Positions 47,318 to 56,527 of a stretch of 64,000 nt of DNA are shown here, in pieces. Source of the DNA: Latilactobacillus sakei (GTDB lineage: Bacteria; Bacillota; Bacilli; Lactobacillales; Lactobacillaceae); contig CP025839.1 in assembly GCA_002953655.1 (NCBI GenBank), positions 558,001 through 622,000 of the forward strand. Direction: 5' to 3'. Under the pieces are notes generated by a model. The model was not told the origin of the DNA. It did not search any database and saw only the letters and a program-made list of their open reading frames with translations. Positions within the stretch are counted from its first letter, which is position 1. Each line of letters opens with the position of its first letter. The translations under genes were made by a program, and so were the position numbers.

Positions 47318-48277
47318 ATGACACACAAAATGATTTTAGATTTAGATACTGGAATTGATGATGCATTGGCGATTGCCTATGCATTAGGTTCACCAGAAGT
47401 TGAATTAATTGGCATTACCTCAGAATATGGCAATGTTTTGACGGAAAGAAGTGTCGTCAATAGTCAACAAATCTTACATTTATTGGGCCATCCAGAAATC
47501 CCTGTTTATTTGGGCGCTGGTCATTCTACAACGACGAACGACTTTAGCGTGTTACCAATTAGTGCGGAAATCCACGGGCAAGATGGGGTCGGCGAAATCC
47601 ATTTAACACAGCCGCATCCGGATGCGGCTAGCCAGTCAGCTGTTGATTTTATATTAGCTGCTTGCCAACAATATGGAGCTGATCTCAGCATTGTGGCGAC
47701 TGGCCCAATGACGAATTTAGCCCTAGCGATTCAAAAAGATTTGCCAACACTGCAAAAAGTGGGACAAATCGTTATCATGGGGGGCGCGCTCACCGTTTGT
47801 GGGAATGTTTCACCATATGCAGAAGCTAATATTAGCCAAGACCCAGAAGCAGCCGATTTACTTTTCAAGAGTGGGTTACCAGTCACGATGGTCGGTTTAG
47901 ATGTGACGCTCAGAACACTCTTCACTAAGAAAGATACACAAGAGTGGCGGGCACTTGCAACGGATGCGGCGAAAGCCTATGCCGATATGGTTGATTATTA
48001 TATTAAGGCGTATGAAGTGACATCACCGCATTTACATGGTTGCGCCTTACATGATCCATTAGCAGTGGCAGTGGCCATTGATCCAAGCCTTGTGACAACC
48101 TTCCCATTAAACTTAAAAACAGAGGTTGAGGGGCCTTCGCGCGGTCGGACAATCGGCGACAATGCTCGCTTGGACGATCCGAAAACGAGAACGGCTGTCT
48201 GCGTTCAAGTCGATACCCCTCGTTTTTTGAACGCGTTTAAAACACGGATTGGTCAACTCTTAAAAGCAGTAAAATAA
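47318..48277 (+). CDS. Inosine-uridine-type nucleoside hydrolase
   Basis: 319 aa. Calcium-binding DLDTGIDDALA at the N-terminus, MGGAL and NISQDPEAA motifs, and HDPLAVAVAID with the active-site His. Hydrolyses ribonucleosides to ribose and base; useful on nucleoside-rich substrates such as meat. ATG 47318 follows AGGAGG; an earlier frame overlaps the promoter. Confidence 0.88.
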   Translation: MTHKMILDLDTGIDDALAIAYALGSPEVELIGITSEYGNVLTERSVVNSQQILHLLGHPEIPVYLGAGHSTTTNDFSVLPISAEIHGQDGVGEIHLTQPHPDAASQSAVDFILAACQQYGADLSIVATGPMTNLALAIQKDLPTLQKVGQIVIMGGALTVCGNVSPYAEANISQDPEAADLLFKSGLPVTMVGLDVTLRTLFTKKDTQEWRALATDAAKAYADMVDYYIKAYEVTSPHLHGCALHDPLAVAVAIDPSLVTTFPLNLKTEVEGPSRGRTIGDNARLDDPKTRTAVCVQVDTPRFLNAFKTRIGQLLKAVK

Positions 48278-48330
48278 TTAACAAGCAGAAAAATAGGATT
48301 ATTAAATTGAAGGTCGTATATTAGCGTTAA

Positions 48331-48371
48331 AGTAAGCGCCTGTGGCTAATTTAGTCATGGGGGCTTTTTTG
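48331..48371 (+). terminator. Terminator after nucleoside hydrolase
   Basis: AAGC-CC-TG-CTA / TAG-CA-GG-GCTT stem with T6. Confidence 0.65.
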
Positions 48372-48467
48372 TGTTATTTTTTGTAACTAATAATTACCAT
48401 AAGCATATAATTACCTTTTGTGTTTTGTGAATGTTAATTTGAGATTATACGAAAGGAGTGTTGCCAT

Positions 48468-51400
48468 ATGAAAAAGGTTAGTCGTAAGAAAATGCTCAGG
48501 CGGACATTGTATGTCTGTAGTGGTACGTTATTATTACTAAATAGTGGTGTTGGGGTGGCAAGTGTCTTTGTCATTAATCAAAATCGGGCGCAAGCGAGCC
48601 AGGTGAATCCACGGGCCGGCTTAGCTGATGTCTCGATTTTACAAAATGCGAGTTTAACCTCGACAACGGGGACACAAATGACCCCTAATGCAGAGGGGAA
48701 CTTTGATTTATCGTTAAACTACACAGGACAAGGTGTCGCCACAGTCGGTGTTGCGGATAAAAAAGTATTAGTTTATGCTTTACCCGCTTCACTTCAGGGG
48801 AAAGTTGTTGGCGGTAGTACAGTTGATATTCAAGCTGATCTTTTACCAATTACACCCGGGGATATCCCAGGTGTTAAGCCGTTATTTGATGCGTTAGGCT
48901 TAGCGATTACTGCATTGGATAAGGCTTTAAAAATTCCAGCAGTAGTTGCAGCCTTTGATGATTTGAAGCAAGTTCAAAGTTTAGGTAGTTATCAAGAAAC
49001 GGTAACTGCTAATGTCTCCCCGGATGGCAAAACAATTTCGGTCGACTTTACGCAAGGATTTGGGCGTTATGTCCACCAAGCTTACGCAGCCTTATTCCAT
49101 AGTCTCCGGGATGCGATTGCAGCCGTTCATTCGGACAATATCCTAATTGAGACTTTAGTGAAAGCGCTTCAAAAAGCGAGCGCCGAACTTTTTGAAGTAA
49201 TCGATGCGATTGCCGGTGGTACGTCAACAATTTTAGATAGTGCTTTGAGTGGTAATTTATTAGGCTCAGCTAGTGGGACCTTGCATACGACGGTTAGTGA
49301 TCCGGGTGTGCCAACTGCTACGGTGAAAGCAGCAGCCATTAATAATGCCTTAATTTCAGCAGACATTTTGACAGCGATTGAGCAAGAAGGGGAAGCAGTC
49401 ACATTGAATTTCCCAACGACTGCGACTAACCCGATTGAAAATTATGATGTGGCAACGCCAACGGTAACCCAACCAGTGGCGGGGCAAACAACAGTCGCTG
49501 GTAATGTGATTTTAAAAGAACCGATTCCAGCTGGCACCACTTTTGAAGCAGTTGTAACCCTGGATGATGGCACAACTAAGACTGCGGCAGTGCAGGCTGA
49601 CGGAACGTTTGCCGTGGATACGGGGGCTTTAACAGCTGGTCAAATTTTATCGACAAAAGTGGTGGCAACTAACGGCCAATATACAAAAGAAAGTACAGCG
49701 GTTGAATCAACGGTTAGCGATGTTTCAACTGAAAATCCAATCGAAAACTATGATGTGGCAACCCCGACAGTTGATCCTGCGACAGCGGGCGATACGAAAT
49801 TAGACGGCCAAGTGACATTAAATCAACCAATCCCAGCTGGTACGACGTTTAAAGCCGTCGCAACTTTAGCGAACGGCACTGAAGTCAGTGCTGATGTAGA
49901 CACAACGACCGGTAAATTTAGTATCGATACTGATCCATTAGTCGCCGGAGATGTGACGGTGAAAATCGTGGCAACAAATGGACAATTCACAAAACCAAGT
50001 GCCAACGTGACAGTCACAGTTGCGGATGCACCGATTGAAAATCCAATTGCCAATTATGATGTGGCAACCCCGACAGTTGATCCCGCAACAGCTGGCGATA
50101 CGAAATTAGATGGCCAAGTGACATTAAATCAACCAATCCCAGCTGGTACGACGTTTAAAGCCGTCGCAACTTTAGCGAACGGCACTGAAGTCAGTGCTGA
50201 TGTAGACACAACGACCGGTAAATTTAGTATCGATACTGATCCATTAGTCGCCGGAGATGTGACGGTGAAAATCGTGGCAACAAACGGTCAGTTCACGAAA
50301 CCAAGTGCCAACGTAACGGTCACAGTTGTGGATGCACCGATTGAAAATCCAATTGCCAATTACGATGTGGCAACACCAACGGTCAATCCCGCAACAGCTG
50401 GGGATACGAAATTAGATGGCCAAGTGACATTAAATCAACCAATCCCAGCTGGTACGACGTTTAAAGCTGTCGCAACTTTAGCGAATGGGACAGAAGTCAG
50501 TGGTGATGTAGACACAACGACCGGTAAATTTAGTATTGGGACTGATCCATTAATTGCGGGCGATGTAACGGTAAAAATCGTGGCAACAAACGGTCAGTTT
50601 ACAAAACCAAGTGCGAATGTAACGGTGACGGTTGCTGATGCACCAATTGAAGATCCAATCGCCAATTATGATGTGGCAACCCCAACGGTTGAAAAATCTT
50701 TTGCTGGTGATACGAGCGTTAAGGGCCATGTTGACTTGAAGACGCCAATTCCAGATAATACCAATTTTGAAGCAACTGTAACGCTTCCTGGTGGTCGTCA
50801 AGTTAAGGCGGAAGTGCAAGCAAATGGCGACTTTACGGTTAATACAGAAGATCCGCTAGTTGCAGGTAGTCAATTAGCTACCCATATTACAGCCATTAAT
50901 GGTCAATTTACAAAAGAAGGGGCCGCAGTCAACTCAACGGTGGCCGACGCCCTACCAACTGATCCATTAGTTAACTATCAAGTGACAACCCCAACATTGG
51001 ATTCAGCAATTGCTGGTCAAACCAAGGTGAGCGGTCACGTGAACTTACAGGTCCCAATTCCAGAGGGAACAACTTTCAAAGCTGAAGTGCAATTATCTGA
51101 TGGTGGGACCGTTGCAGCCGATGTACAGGCTAACGGTGACTTTGAAGTCCCAACGCGGGCGTTAGTTGCGGGTGAAAATCTATCCGTGAAAGTAATCGCA
51201 CAAAATGGCATCTATCAAAAAGAAAGTACACCAGCCTCATTATTGGTGAGTGAAGTTGTGCCAACCGATCCACTTGAAAATTATACAGTGGCGACACCGG
51301 ATGTTAATCCGATGACAACTGATGATACACAACTAACAGGGAAAGTAACGCTAACGGATATACCAGCTGGTACGACTTTTGAAGCTGTGGTGACAATGGC

Positions 51401-54400
51401 GGATGGTAGTACCAAACGCGCCAATGTTAGCCCTGATGGCCAATTTATAATTGAAACAGGTCAATTAGCGGCTGATGATGTTTTATCGGTTAAAATCACT
51501 GCTAAAAATAGTGGTTATATTAAGGATAGTGCTTCAGTCGACGTGACGGTTACCCAAGCACCGGATACGAATCCATTAGCCAATTATACGGTTGCTCAAC
51601 CAGTTGTAGACGCTGCTTATGCAGGTGATACGACAGTTACTGGGAAGGTTGATCTGACAACGAACCCAGCACCAGCCGGGACAACTTTTGAAGCAACAGT
51701 TATGCTACCAGACGGGACACTTAAAACGGCTGAAGTAGCAGATGACGGTACTTTTACGGTCACAACGGGTGAATTAAAGGCTGATGATATATTAGAAATT
51801 CATGTCACTGCCCACAATAGTGGTTATCAAAAAGAGAGTAATCCAGTTCAATTAACCGTTGACGCGACTGCAGAAACAAATCCGCTTGAAAACTACACGG
51901 TTAATGCACCAGTCGTAGCGCCGTTAACTGAAGGCGATACGGCAGTTAAAGGCCAGGTTAACCTAGGAATTCCGATTCCAAATGGGACGACTTTTGAAGC
52001 GATTGTGACACTTGCAGACGGGACCACTAAAGCTGTTACAATTGGTGCGGATGGTCAATTTACCGTACCAACGGCGGCCTTAGTTGCCGATGAGACGGTC
52101 GCTGTAAAGGTGGTCGCAACTAATGGCACATTTACCAAGGATAGTAGTGTCGTTTACCAAAAAGTGAGTCAAAAATTACCAACGGATCCAATTGCGGATT
52201 ATGAAGTTGGGACACCAACAGTTGATCCGGTAACGGCTGATCAAACGCGTGTCACTGGTCAAGTTGTGCTTGCAGAACCGATTCCAGAAGGCACAAGTTT
52301 TGAAGCAACAGTTACCTTAGCTGACGGCACGCAAAAAACAGCCGTAGTTGATGAAAATGGCCATTTTACAATCGTGACCGGTAACTTAACTGAAGGTGAT
52401 CAATTAACGGTGAAGGTAACCGCTAAGAATAGTATTTATACTAAAGATAGTGCGTTAGTAACGGTAAATGTTGGTCCAGCAGTTGAACAAAATCCACTCG
52501 CTGATTACGATGTCAATATGCCAGTATTGAATCCGGCTAAAGCGGGTGACACACATGTCAGTGGTTCTGTGACATTGAAACAACCAGTGCCGGCAGGAAC
52601 AACTTTTGAAGCGAGCGTGACATTACAAGATGGCACAACGACAACCGCAACAATCTTGCCATCTGGTGAATTTACAGTTGGTACAAAACCATTGACAGCC
52701 GGTGAAATACTATCAGCTAAAGTAACTGCGATTAATGGAAACTTCAAGAAAGATAGTCAGACAGTCAGTTTGACGGTTGATGCAGGCTTACCAACTAATC
52801 CGATTGAAAATTATGACGTGGCAACACCAATGATGCAACCGGCAGTTGAAGGCGAGAAGTCAATCAAGGGGCAAGTTACATTAGCCCAACCAATTCCAAA
52901 TGGGACGAGCTTTAAAGCGGTAATTACATTACCAGACGGCACGACGAAAGCGACAACCATCAATAGTAGTGGTCAGTTCGAATTAACGACCGATGCATTA
53001 GTGGCGGGGCAAACCTATACCGCTAAAGTAGTCGCAACAAATGGTGCGAATATGAAGGAAAGTCAATCCGCTTCCGTCACTGTTTCTGAAAAAGAAGAAA
53101 CAGATCCATTAGTTGATTACAACGTGGCAACCCCAACGATTAATCAAGGAATTGCGGGTGAAACCCAAGTTAGTGGTCAAGTTCAACTTGATCCAGATTG
53201 GCCAGCAGGGACAACCTTTGAAGCGGTGATTGTATTACCAAACGGTCGGACACGCGCTGTGAGACTTGATTCTGGCGCAGTGGCACCGGATGGCAAATTT
53301 ACAATTAATACAACGGCGCTAACGGCTAATCAAAAAGTCTTGGTTAAAATTGTTGCTAAAAATGGCACTTTCACGAAGGACAGTGCAAACGCTGAAATGA
53401 TTGTTAAAGCAGCCCCAATCACTGATCCATTAGAAAACTATGACGTGGCAACCCCAAGCGTTGATCCAGTTAAAGCGGGCGACATAAAAGTGACAGGTAA
53501 AGTCGAATTAACCAAACCAATCCCAGACGGGACAACTTTTGAAGCTGTTGTGACATTGCCAAATGGCGATAAACAAACAGTCACAGTAGATGAAAATGGT
53601 AACTTTAATATCCCAATCGATGCAGTTAGAGAAGGCGACCAATTAACGGTCGAAGTGATCGCACATAATGGTGATCATGAAAAAGGTAGCGATAAAGTTA
53701 ATGTGACGGTCGAAGCTGGTAATCCAGGTGAAACGAACCCACTAGAAAACTACGTCGTGGCTAAACCAAGTGTTGATCCAGTTAAAGCTGGCGACACAAA
53801 AGTGACAGGTAAAGTCGAATTAACCAAACCAATCCCAGACGGGACAAACTTTGAAGCTGTTGTAACATTACCAAATGGCGATAAACAAATAGTCACAGTA
53901 GATGAAAATGGTAACTTTAATATCCCAATCGACGCAGTTAAAGAAGGTGACCAATTAACGGTCGAAGTGATTGCGCATAACGGTGATCATGAAAAAGGTA
54001 GCGATAAAGTTAATGTGATCGTTGAAGCTGGTAATCCAGGCGAAACCAACCCACTAGAAAACTATGTGGTTGCCAAACCAAGTGTTGATCCAGTTAAAGC
54101 TGGCGACACAAAAGTCACAGGTAAAGTTGAATTAACCAAACCAATTCCTAAAGGGACAACTTTTGAAGCAGTTGTGACATTGCCAAATGGTGATAAACAA
54201 ACAGTCACAATTGACGAGAATGGTAACTTTGATATCCCAATCGACGCAGTTAAAGAAGGCGACCAATTAACGGTCGAAGTGATTGCGCATAACGGTGATC
54301 ATGAAAAAGGTAGCGATAAAGTTAATGTGATTGTTGAAGCTGGTAATCCAGGTGAAACCGATCCGCTTGAAAATTACTCAGTAGCAACGCCAACGATTAA

Positions 54401-55982
54401 ACAAGGTGTTGCTGGTGAAACACAAGTTAGTGGGACGGTTCAATTAGATCCAGACTGGCCAGAGGGCACAACTTTTGAAGCTGTTATCGTCTTACCAAAT
54501 GGCCGAACACGGATAGTTCGTCTCGATTCTGGGACAGTTGGGCCAGAAGGACAGTTCATTATCAATACTGCTCAATTGACAGCAAATCAAAAAGTGCAAA
54601 TTAAGATTACAGCTAAAAATGGCACATTTACAAAAGATAGTGCGATTGCTGAAATGATTGTCAAAGCAGCACCGATCACCGATCCATTAGAAGACTATGT
54701 CGTAGCTAAACCAAGCGTTGAACCCGTTAAAGACGGCGACACGAAGGTGACAGGTAAGGTTGTATTAACGCAACCAATTCCAGAAAATACAACTTTTGAA
54801 GCTGTTGTCACAATGCCAAATGGTAAGCAAGAAACAGTACCAGTTGATAAAGATGGTAACTTTGTAGTACCAATCGATGCTGTTAAGTCAGGTGATAAAT
54901 TAACAGTTGAAGTGATTGCCTACAATGGTAACTATCAAAAGGGTAGCGATAAAGTTAATGTGACGGTCGAAGCCGGTAATCCAGGTGAAACGAATCCACT
55001 AGAAAACTATGTGGTTGCGAAACCAAGTGTTGACCCGGTTAAAGCTGGTGATACGAAAGTAACAGGTAAGGTTGTATTAACACAACCAATTCCTAAAGGA
55101 ACGACTTTCGAAGCCGTTGTAACATTGCCAAATGGCGATAAAGTGAAAGTGGCAGTTGATTCAAATGGCAACTTCATATTACCAATCGATGCAGTTAAAG
55201 CAGGTGATAAATTAACGGTCGAAATAATCGCACATAACGGCAATCACGAAAAGGGTAGCGATAAAGTTAATGTGACGGTTGAATCTGGTAATCCAGGTGA
55301 AACCAATCCGCTAGAAAACTACGTTGTTGCTAAACCAAGTGTTGACCCAGTTAAAGCGGGTGATACGCAAGTGACTGGTAAAGTCACTATCAATAAGCCA
55401 TTCCCTAAAGGTACAATGTTTGAAGCAAGCGTGACAATGCCTGATGGTTCCGTTAAATACGGTATGGTTGATATCAACGGCAATTTCATCGTTAAAACAG
55501 GGCAATTAAAAGCCGGTCAAAGATTGATCGTCACGATAATTGCTCACAATGGTGACTTTGAAAAAGATGGTCAACCAGTCAGAATTCGTGTAGCCGCTAA
55601 TGACCAGGATGGCTCTGGTACCGGCAATGGCAATGGCGATACTGGTAACAACACTGGTAACGGTGGCAACACGAATGGTAATTCAAACGGCAGTCATAAC
55701 CCGGGCAATAATAATGCCGGTAATGGTGATAATGGCCAATTAGGGAATTCAAACAACGTCAATAATTTGACGAATAACGGATTGAATAGTAGTCAAAATA
55801 ACCATTACATGTTAAATGTGGGTGTTAGTGACACAACTGGTGGTCAAAATGCTAACAGTAAAGATGGCGATTTACCACAAACAGACGCCAATAAGACTGG
55901 TGTCTGGGCAGCGGTTGGGGCATTCTTAATCGCAATGGTGACACTATTTAAGAGCTTATTACCAATCAAACGTGATAAATAA
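48468..55982 (+). CDS. Giant sortase-anchored surface protein with 20 Ig-like repeats
   Basis: 2504 aa. Signal peptide of about 44 residues after a basic KKVSRKKMLRR start; unique N-terminal domain to about residue 320; then 20 tandem units of about 102 residues (bases 49428-55600), each opening with NP/DP-hydrophobic-xNYxVATPxV and containing PIPAGTTFEAVVTL-like strands, as in bacterial Ig-like (Big) domains; an Asn/Gly/Ser-rich linker; sorting signal LPQTD (55871-55885), hydrophobic helix and KRDK tail. Likely an adhesin or biofilm stalk; ligand unknown. AAGGAG 9 bp before ATG. Confidence 0.88.
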   Translation: MKKVSRKKMLRRTLYVCSGTLLLLNSGVGVASVFVINQNRAQASQVNPRAGLADVSILQNASLTSTTGTQMTPNAEGNFDLSLNYTGQGVATVGVADKKVLVYALPASLQGKVVGGSTVDIQADLLPITPGDIPGVKPLFDALGLAITALDKALKIPAVVAAFDDLKQVQSLGSYQETVTANVSPDGKTISVDFTQGFGRYVHQAYAALFHSLRDAIAAVHSDNILIETLVKALQKASAELFEVIDAIAGGTSTILDSALSGNLLGSASGTLHTTVSDPGVPTATVKAAAINNALISADILTAIEQEGEAVTLNFPTTATNPIENYDVATPTVTQPVAGQTTVAGNVILKEPIPAGTTFEAVVTLDDGTTKTAAVQADGTFAVDTGALTAGQILSTKVVATNGQYTKESTAVESTVSDVSTENPIENYDVATPTVDPATAGDTKLDGQVTLNQPIPAGTTFKAVATLANGTEVSADVDTTTGKFSIDTDPLVAGDVTVKIVATNGQFTKPSANVTVTVADAPIENPIANYDVATPTVDPATAGDTKLDGQVTLNQPIPAGTTFKAVATLANGTEVSADVDTTTGKFSIDTDPLVAGDVTVKIVATNGQFTKPSANVTVTVVDAPIENPIANYDVATPTVNPATAGDTKLDGQVTLNQPIPAGTTFKAVATLANGTEVSGDVDTTTGKFSIGTDPLIAGDVTVKIVATNGQFTKPSANVTVTVADAPIEDPIANYDVATPTVEKSFAGDTSVKGHVDLKTPIPDNTNFEATVTLPGGRQVKAEVQANGDFTVNTEDPLVAGSQLATHITAINGQFTKEGAAVNSTVADALPTDPLVNYQVTTPTLDSAIAGQTKVSGHVNLQVPIPEGTTFKAEVQLSDGGTVAADVQANGDFEVPTRALVAGENLSVKVIAQNGIYQKESTPASLLVSEVVPTDPLENYTVATPDVNPMTTDDTQLTGKVTLTDIPAGTTFEAVVTMADGSTKRANVSPDGQFIIETGQLAADDVLSVKITAKNSGYIKDSASVDVTVTQAPDTNPLANYTVAQPVVDAAYAGDTTVTGKVDLTTNPAPAGTTFEATVMLPDGTLKTAEVADDGTFTVTTGELKADDILEIHVTAHNSGYQKESNPVQLTVDATAETNPLENYTVNAPVVAPLTEGDTAVKGQVNLGIPIPNGTTFEAIVTLADGTTKAVTIGADGQFTVPTAALVADETVAVKVVATNGTFTKDSSVVYQKVSQKLPTDPIADYEVGTPTVDPVTADQTRVTGQVVLAEPIPEGTSFEATVTLADGTQKTAVVDENGHFTIVTGNLTEGDQLTVKVTAKNSIYTKDSALVTVNVGPAVEQNPLADYDVNMPVLNPAKAGDTHVSGSVTLKQPVPAGTTFEASVTLQDGTTTTATILPSGEFTVGTKPLTAGEILSAKVTAINGNFKKDSQTVSLTVDAGLPTNPIENYDVATPMMQPAVEGEKSIKGQVTLAQPIPNGTSFKAVITLPDGTTKATTINSSGQFELTTDALVAGQTYTAKVVATNGANMKESQSASVTVSEKEETDPLVDYNVATPTINQGIAGETQVSGQVQLDPDWPAGTTFEAVIVLPNGRTRAVRLDSGAVAPDGKFTINTTALTANQKVLVKIVAKNGTFTKDSANAEMIVKAAPITDPLENYDVATPSVDPVKAGDIKVTGKVELTKPIPDGTTFEAVVTLPNGDKQTVTVDENGNFNIPIDAVREGDQLTVEVIAHNGDHEKGSDKVNVTVEAGNPGETNPLENYVVAKPSVDPVKAGDTKVTGKVELTKPIPDGTNFEAVVTLPNGDKQIVTVDENGNFNIPIDAVKEGDQLTVEVIAHNGDHEKGSDKVNVIVEAGNPGETNPLENYVVAKPSVDPVKAGDTKVTGKVELTKPIPKGTTFEAVVTLPNGDKQTVTIDENGNFDIPIDAVKEGDQLTVEVIAHNGDHEKGSDKVNVIVEAGNPGETDPLENYSVATPTIKQGVAGETQVSGTVQLDPDWPEGTTFEAVIVLPNGRTRIVRLDSGTVGPEGQFIINTAQLTANQKVQIKITAKNGTFTKDSAIAEMIVKAAPITDPLEDYVVAKPSVEPVKDGDTKVTGKVVLTQPIPENTTFEAVVTMPNGKQETVPVDKDGNFVVPIDAVKSGDKLTVEVIAYNGNYQKGSDKVNVTVEAGNPGETNPLENYVVAKPSVDPVKAGDTKVTGKVVLTQPIPKGTTFEAVVTLPNGDKVKVAVDSNGNFILPIDAVKAGDKLTVEIIAHNGNHEKGSDKVNVTVESGNPGETNPLENYVVAKPSVDPVKAGDTQVTGKVTINKPFPKGTMFEASVTMPDGSVKYGMVDINGNFIVKTGQLKAGQRLIVTIIAHNGDFEKDGQPVRIRVAANDQDGSGTGNGNGDTGNNTGNGGNTNGNSNGSHNPGNNNAGNGDNGQLGNSNNVNNLTNNGLNSSQNNHYMLNVGVSDTTGGQNANSKDGDLPQTDANKTGVWAAVGAFLIAMVTLFKSLLPIKRDK
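49428..55600 (+). repeat. Tandem array of about 306-bp repeats in the surface-protein gene
   Basis: Twenty units. Units 2, 3 and 4 (49734-50039, 50040-50345, 50346-50651) are almost identical in bases including silent positions, as are units 14-16 and 19-20 (from about 53424), whereas units 5-12 have diverged. Unit 17 repeats the variant form of unit 13. This pattern indicates recent unequal recombination and likely length variation between strains. Confidence 0.85.
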
Positions 55983-56003
55983 TAAGTTATCTGAATAATG
56001 CCA

Positions 56004-56138
56004 CAAAAAAAGGGTGATCATCATGATCACCCTTTTTGTATTTTCTTGGAAGGAAAATCGAGCTAGCGGGGATTGAACCCGCATTGATCATCATTTAGTG
56101 TTTCTAACTTGATTTTTCTTGGGAGGAATTTATCTGAT
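56004..56138 (-). ncRNA. Candidate anti-Shine-Dalgarno sRNA 2 with tRNA-like minihelix
   Basis: About 135 nt on the reverse strand. Promoter -10 TATTCT (56150-56145), start near 56138, end at the T7 terminator. The 5' open stretch has UUCCUCCCAAG (CCUCCC at 56126-56121). Next is a long stem (56105-56116 with 56054-56065, one mismatch, one wobble) holding a T-arm-like hairpin GCGGG-UUCAAUC-CCCGC (56082-56066). A second C-rich stretch CCUUCC lies at 56053-56048. No ORF. Existence and ends are inferred, not measured. Confidence 0.6.
56007..56037. terminator. Terminator shared by surface-protein gene and sRNA 2
   Basis: GGGTGATCA/TGATCACCC stem, loop TCA, with A5-7 upstream and T5 downstream. 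On the reverse strand the tail is T7, making it the end of the proposed RNA of 56004-56138. Confidence 0.9.
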
Positions 56139-56144
56139 GTATAA

Positions 56145-56176
56145 AGAATACCAATTGAATGTGAACGAAATGTGAA
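56145..56176 (-). promoter_or_regulatory. Promoter of sRNA 2 with direct repeat
   Basis: Reverse strand: TTCACA (56176-56171), 5 bp, TTCACA (56165-56160), 9 bp, -10 TATTCT (56150-56145). The 11-bp repeat period and the 9-bp gap equal those in the pstS promoter (TTTACA repeats, gap 9, TATAAT). There is no separate -35. Confidence 0.65.
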
Positions 56177-56223
56177 GATTCACAGATGAAACTAAGACGA
56201 ATTGACGGCTTTTATGGGAAAGC

Positions 56224-56271
56224 AAAAATGCGAGGTAAAAAGTCGCTTAACAGCGGCCCTTTACCTCGCAT
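56224..56271 (-). terminator. Terminator of sRNA 1
   Basis: Perfect 12-bp stem ATGCGAGGTAAA/TTTACCTCGCAT with inner CGCT/AGCG; on the reverse strand it is followed by T5. On the forward strand only CTTT follows, which sets the direction. Confidence 0.85.
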
Positions 56272-56435
56272 CTTTGGTTGGCCAGCTATTGGGAGATAGC
56301 GGCCTGGCAATTGAAGTTCTTGGGAGGAATTTCAATTGATTACTTATTATTAGGATGGTTCTGGGAGTAAATCGACATAGGGAGGTATGCCGATTCGGTT
56401 AATCAGATGATACTTGGGAGGCGTTCATCTGATAT
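56224..56435 (-). ncRNA. Candidate anti-Shine-Dalgarno sRNA 1 with multiple CCUCCC loops
   Basis: About 212 nt on the reverse strand, no ORF. In 5' to 3' order: hairpin AUCAGAUGA/UCAUCUGAU with loop CGCCUCCCAAG (56433-56402); hairpin AAUCG-CAUA type stem with six-base loop CCUCCC (56395-56370); open ACUCCC (56368-56363); hairpin CAAUUGAA/UUCAAUUG with loop UCCUCCCAAG (56338-56308); hairpin GCUAU/AUAGC with loop CUCCCA (56300-56285); terminator. Five copies of a Shine-Dalgarno complement in loops or open RNA is the design of csRNA and LhrC regulators. Confidence 0.65.
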
Positions 56436-56441
56436 ATATAT

Positions 56442-56473
56442 AGAATAACAATTAAATATGAACAAAGTATGAA
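56442..56473 (-). promoter_or_regulatory. Promoter of sRNA 1 with direct repeat
   Basis: Reverse strand: TTCATA (56473-56468), 5 bp, TTCATA (56462-56457), 9 bp, -10 TATTCT (56447-56442). About 50 bp around it align with the sRNA 2 promoter (shared AATTG, TATTCT, ATCAGAT), so the two units arose by duplication. Confidence 0.65.
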
Positions 56474-56527
56474 TATTTAATTGCGATTGTTAGATAAATA
56501 TGACTATCTTTTTGTAAGTGTTTTTAT

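Noticed and set aside
55007-55243. Reverse-strand ORFs inside the surface-protein gene (several of 60-90 aa)
   Set aside because: All are shadows of the repetitive forward frame and recur with the repeat period.
49428-55600. CRISPR array
   Set aside because: The repeats are 306 bp coding units in frame with no short spacers; no cas genes are present.
56137-56175. 12-codon ORF on the forward strand (MYKEYQ...) after GGGAGG
   Set aside because: The same GGGAGG recurs in four other places without ORFs, and the bases are better explained as the promoter and 5' end of a reverse-strand RNA with a terminator on that strand.
56402-56433. GGGAGG hairpin loops on the forward strand as CsrA-type binding sites
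   Set aside because: GGA-loop hairpins recall CsrA sponges, but lactobacilli are not known to carry csrA, and terminators and promoters point to the reverse strand.
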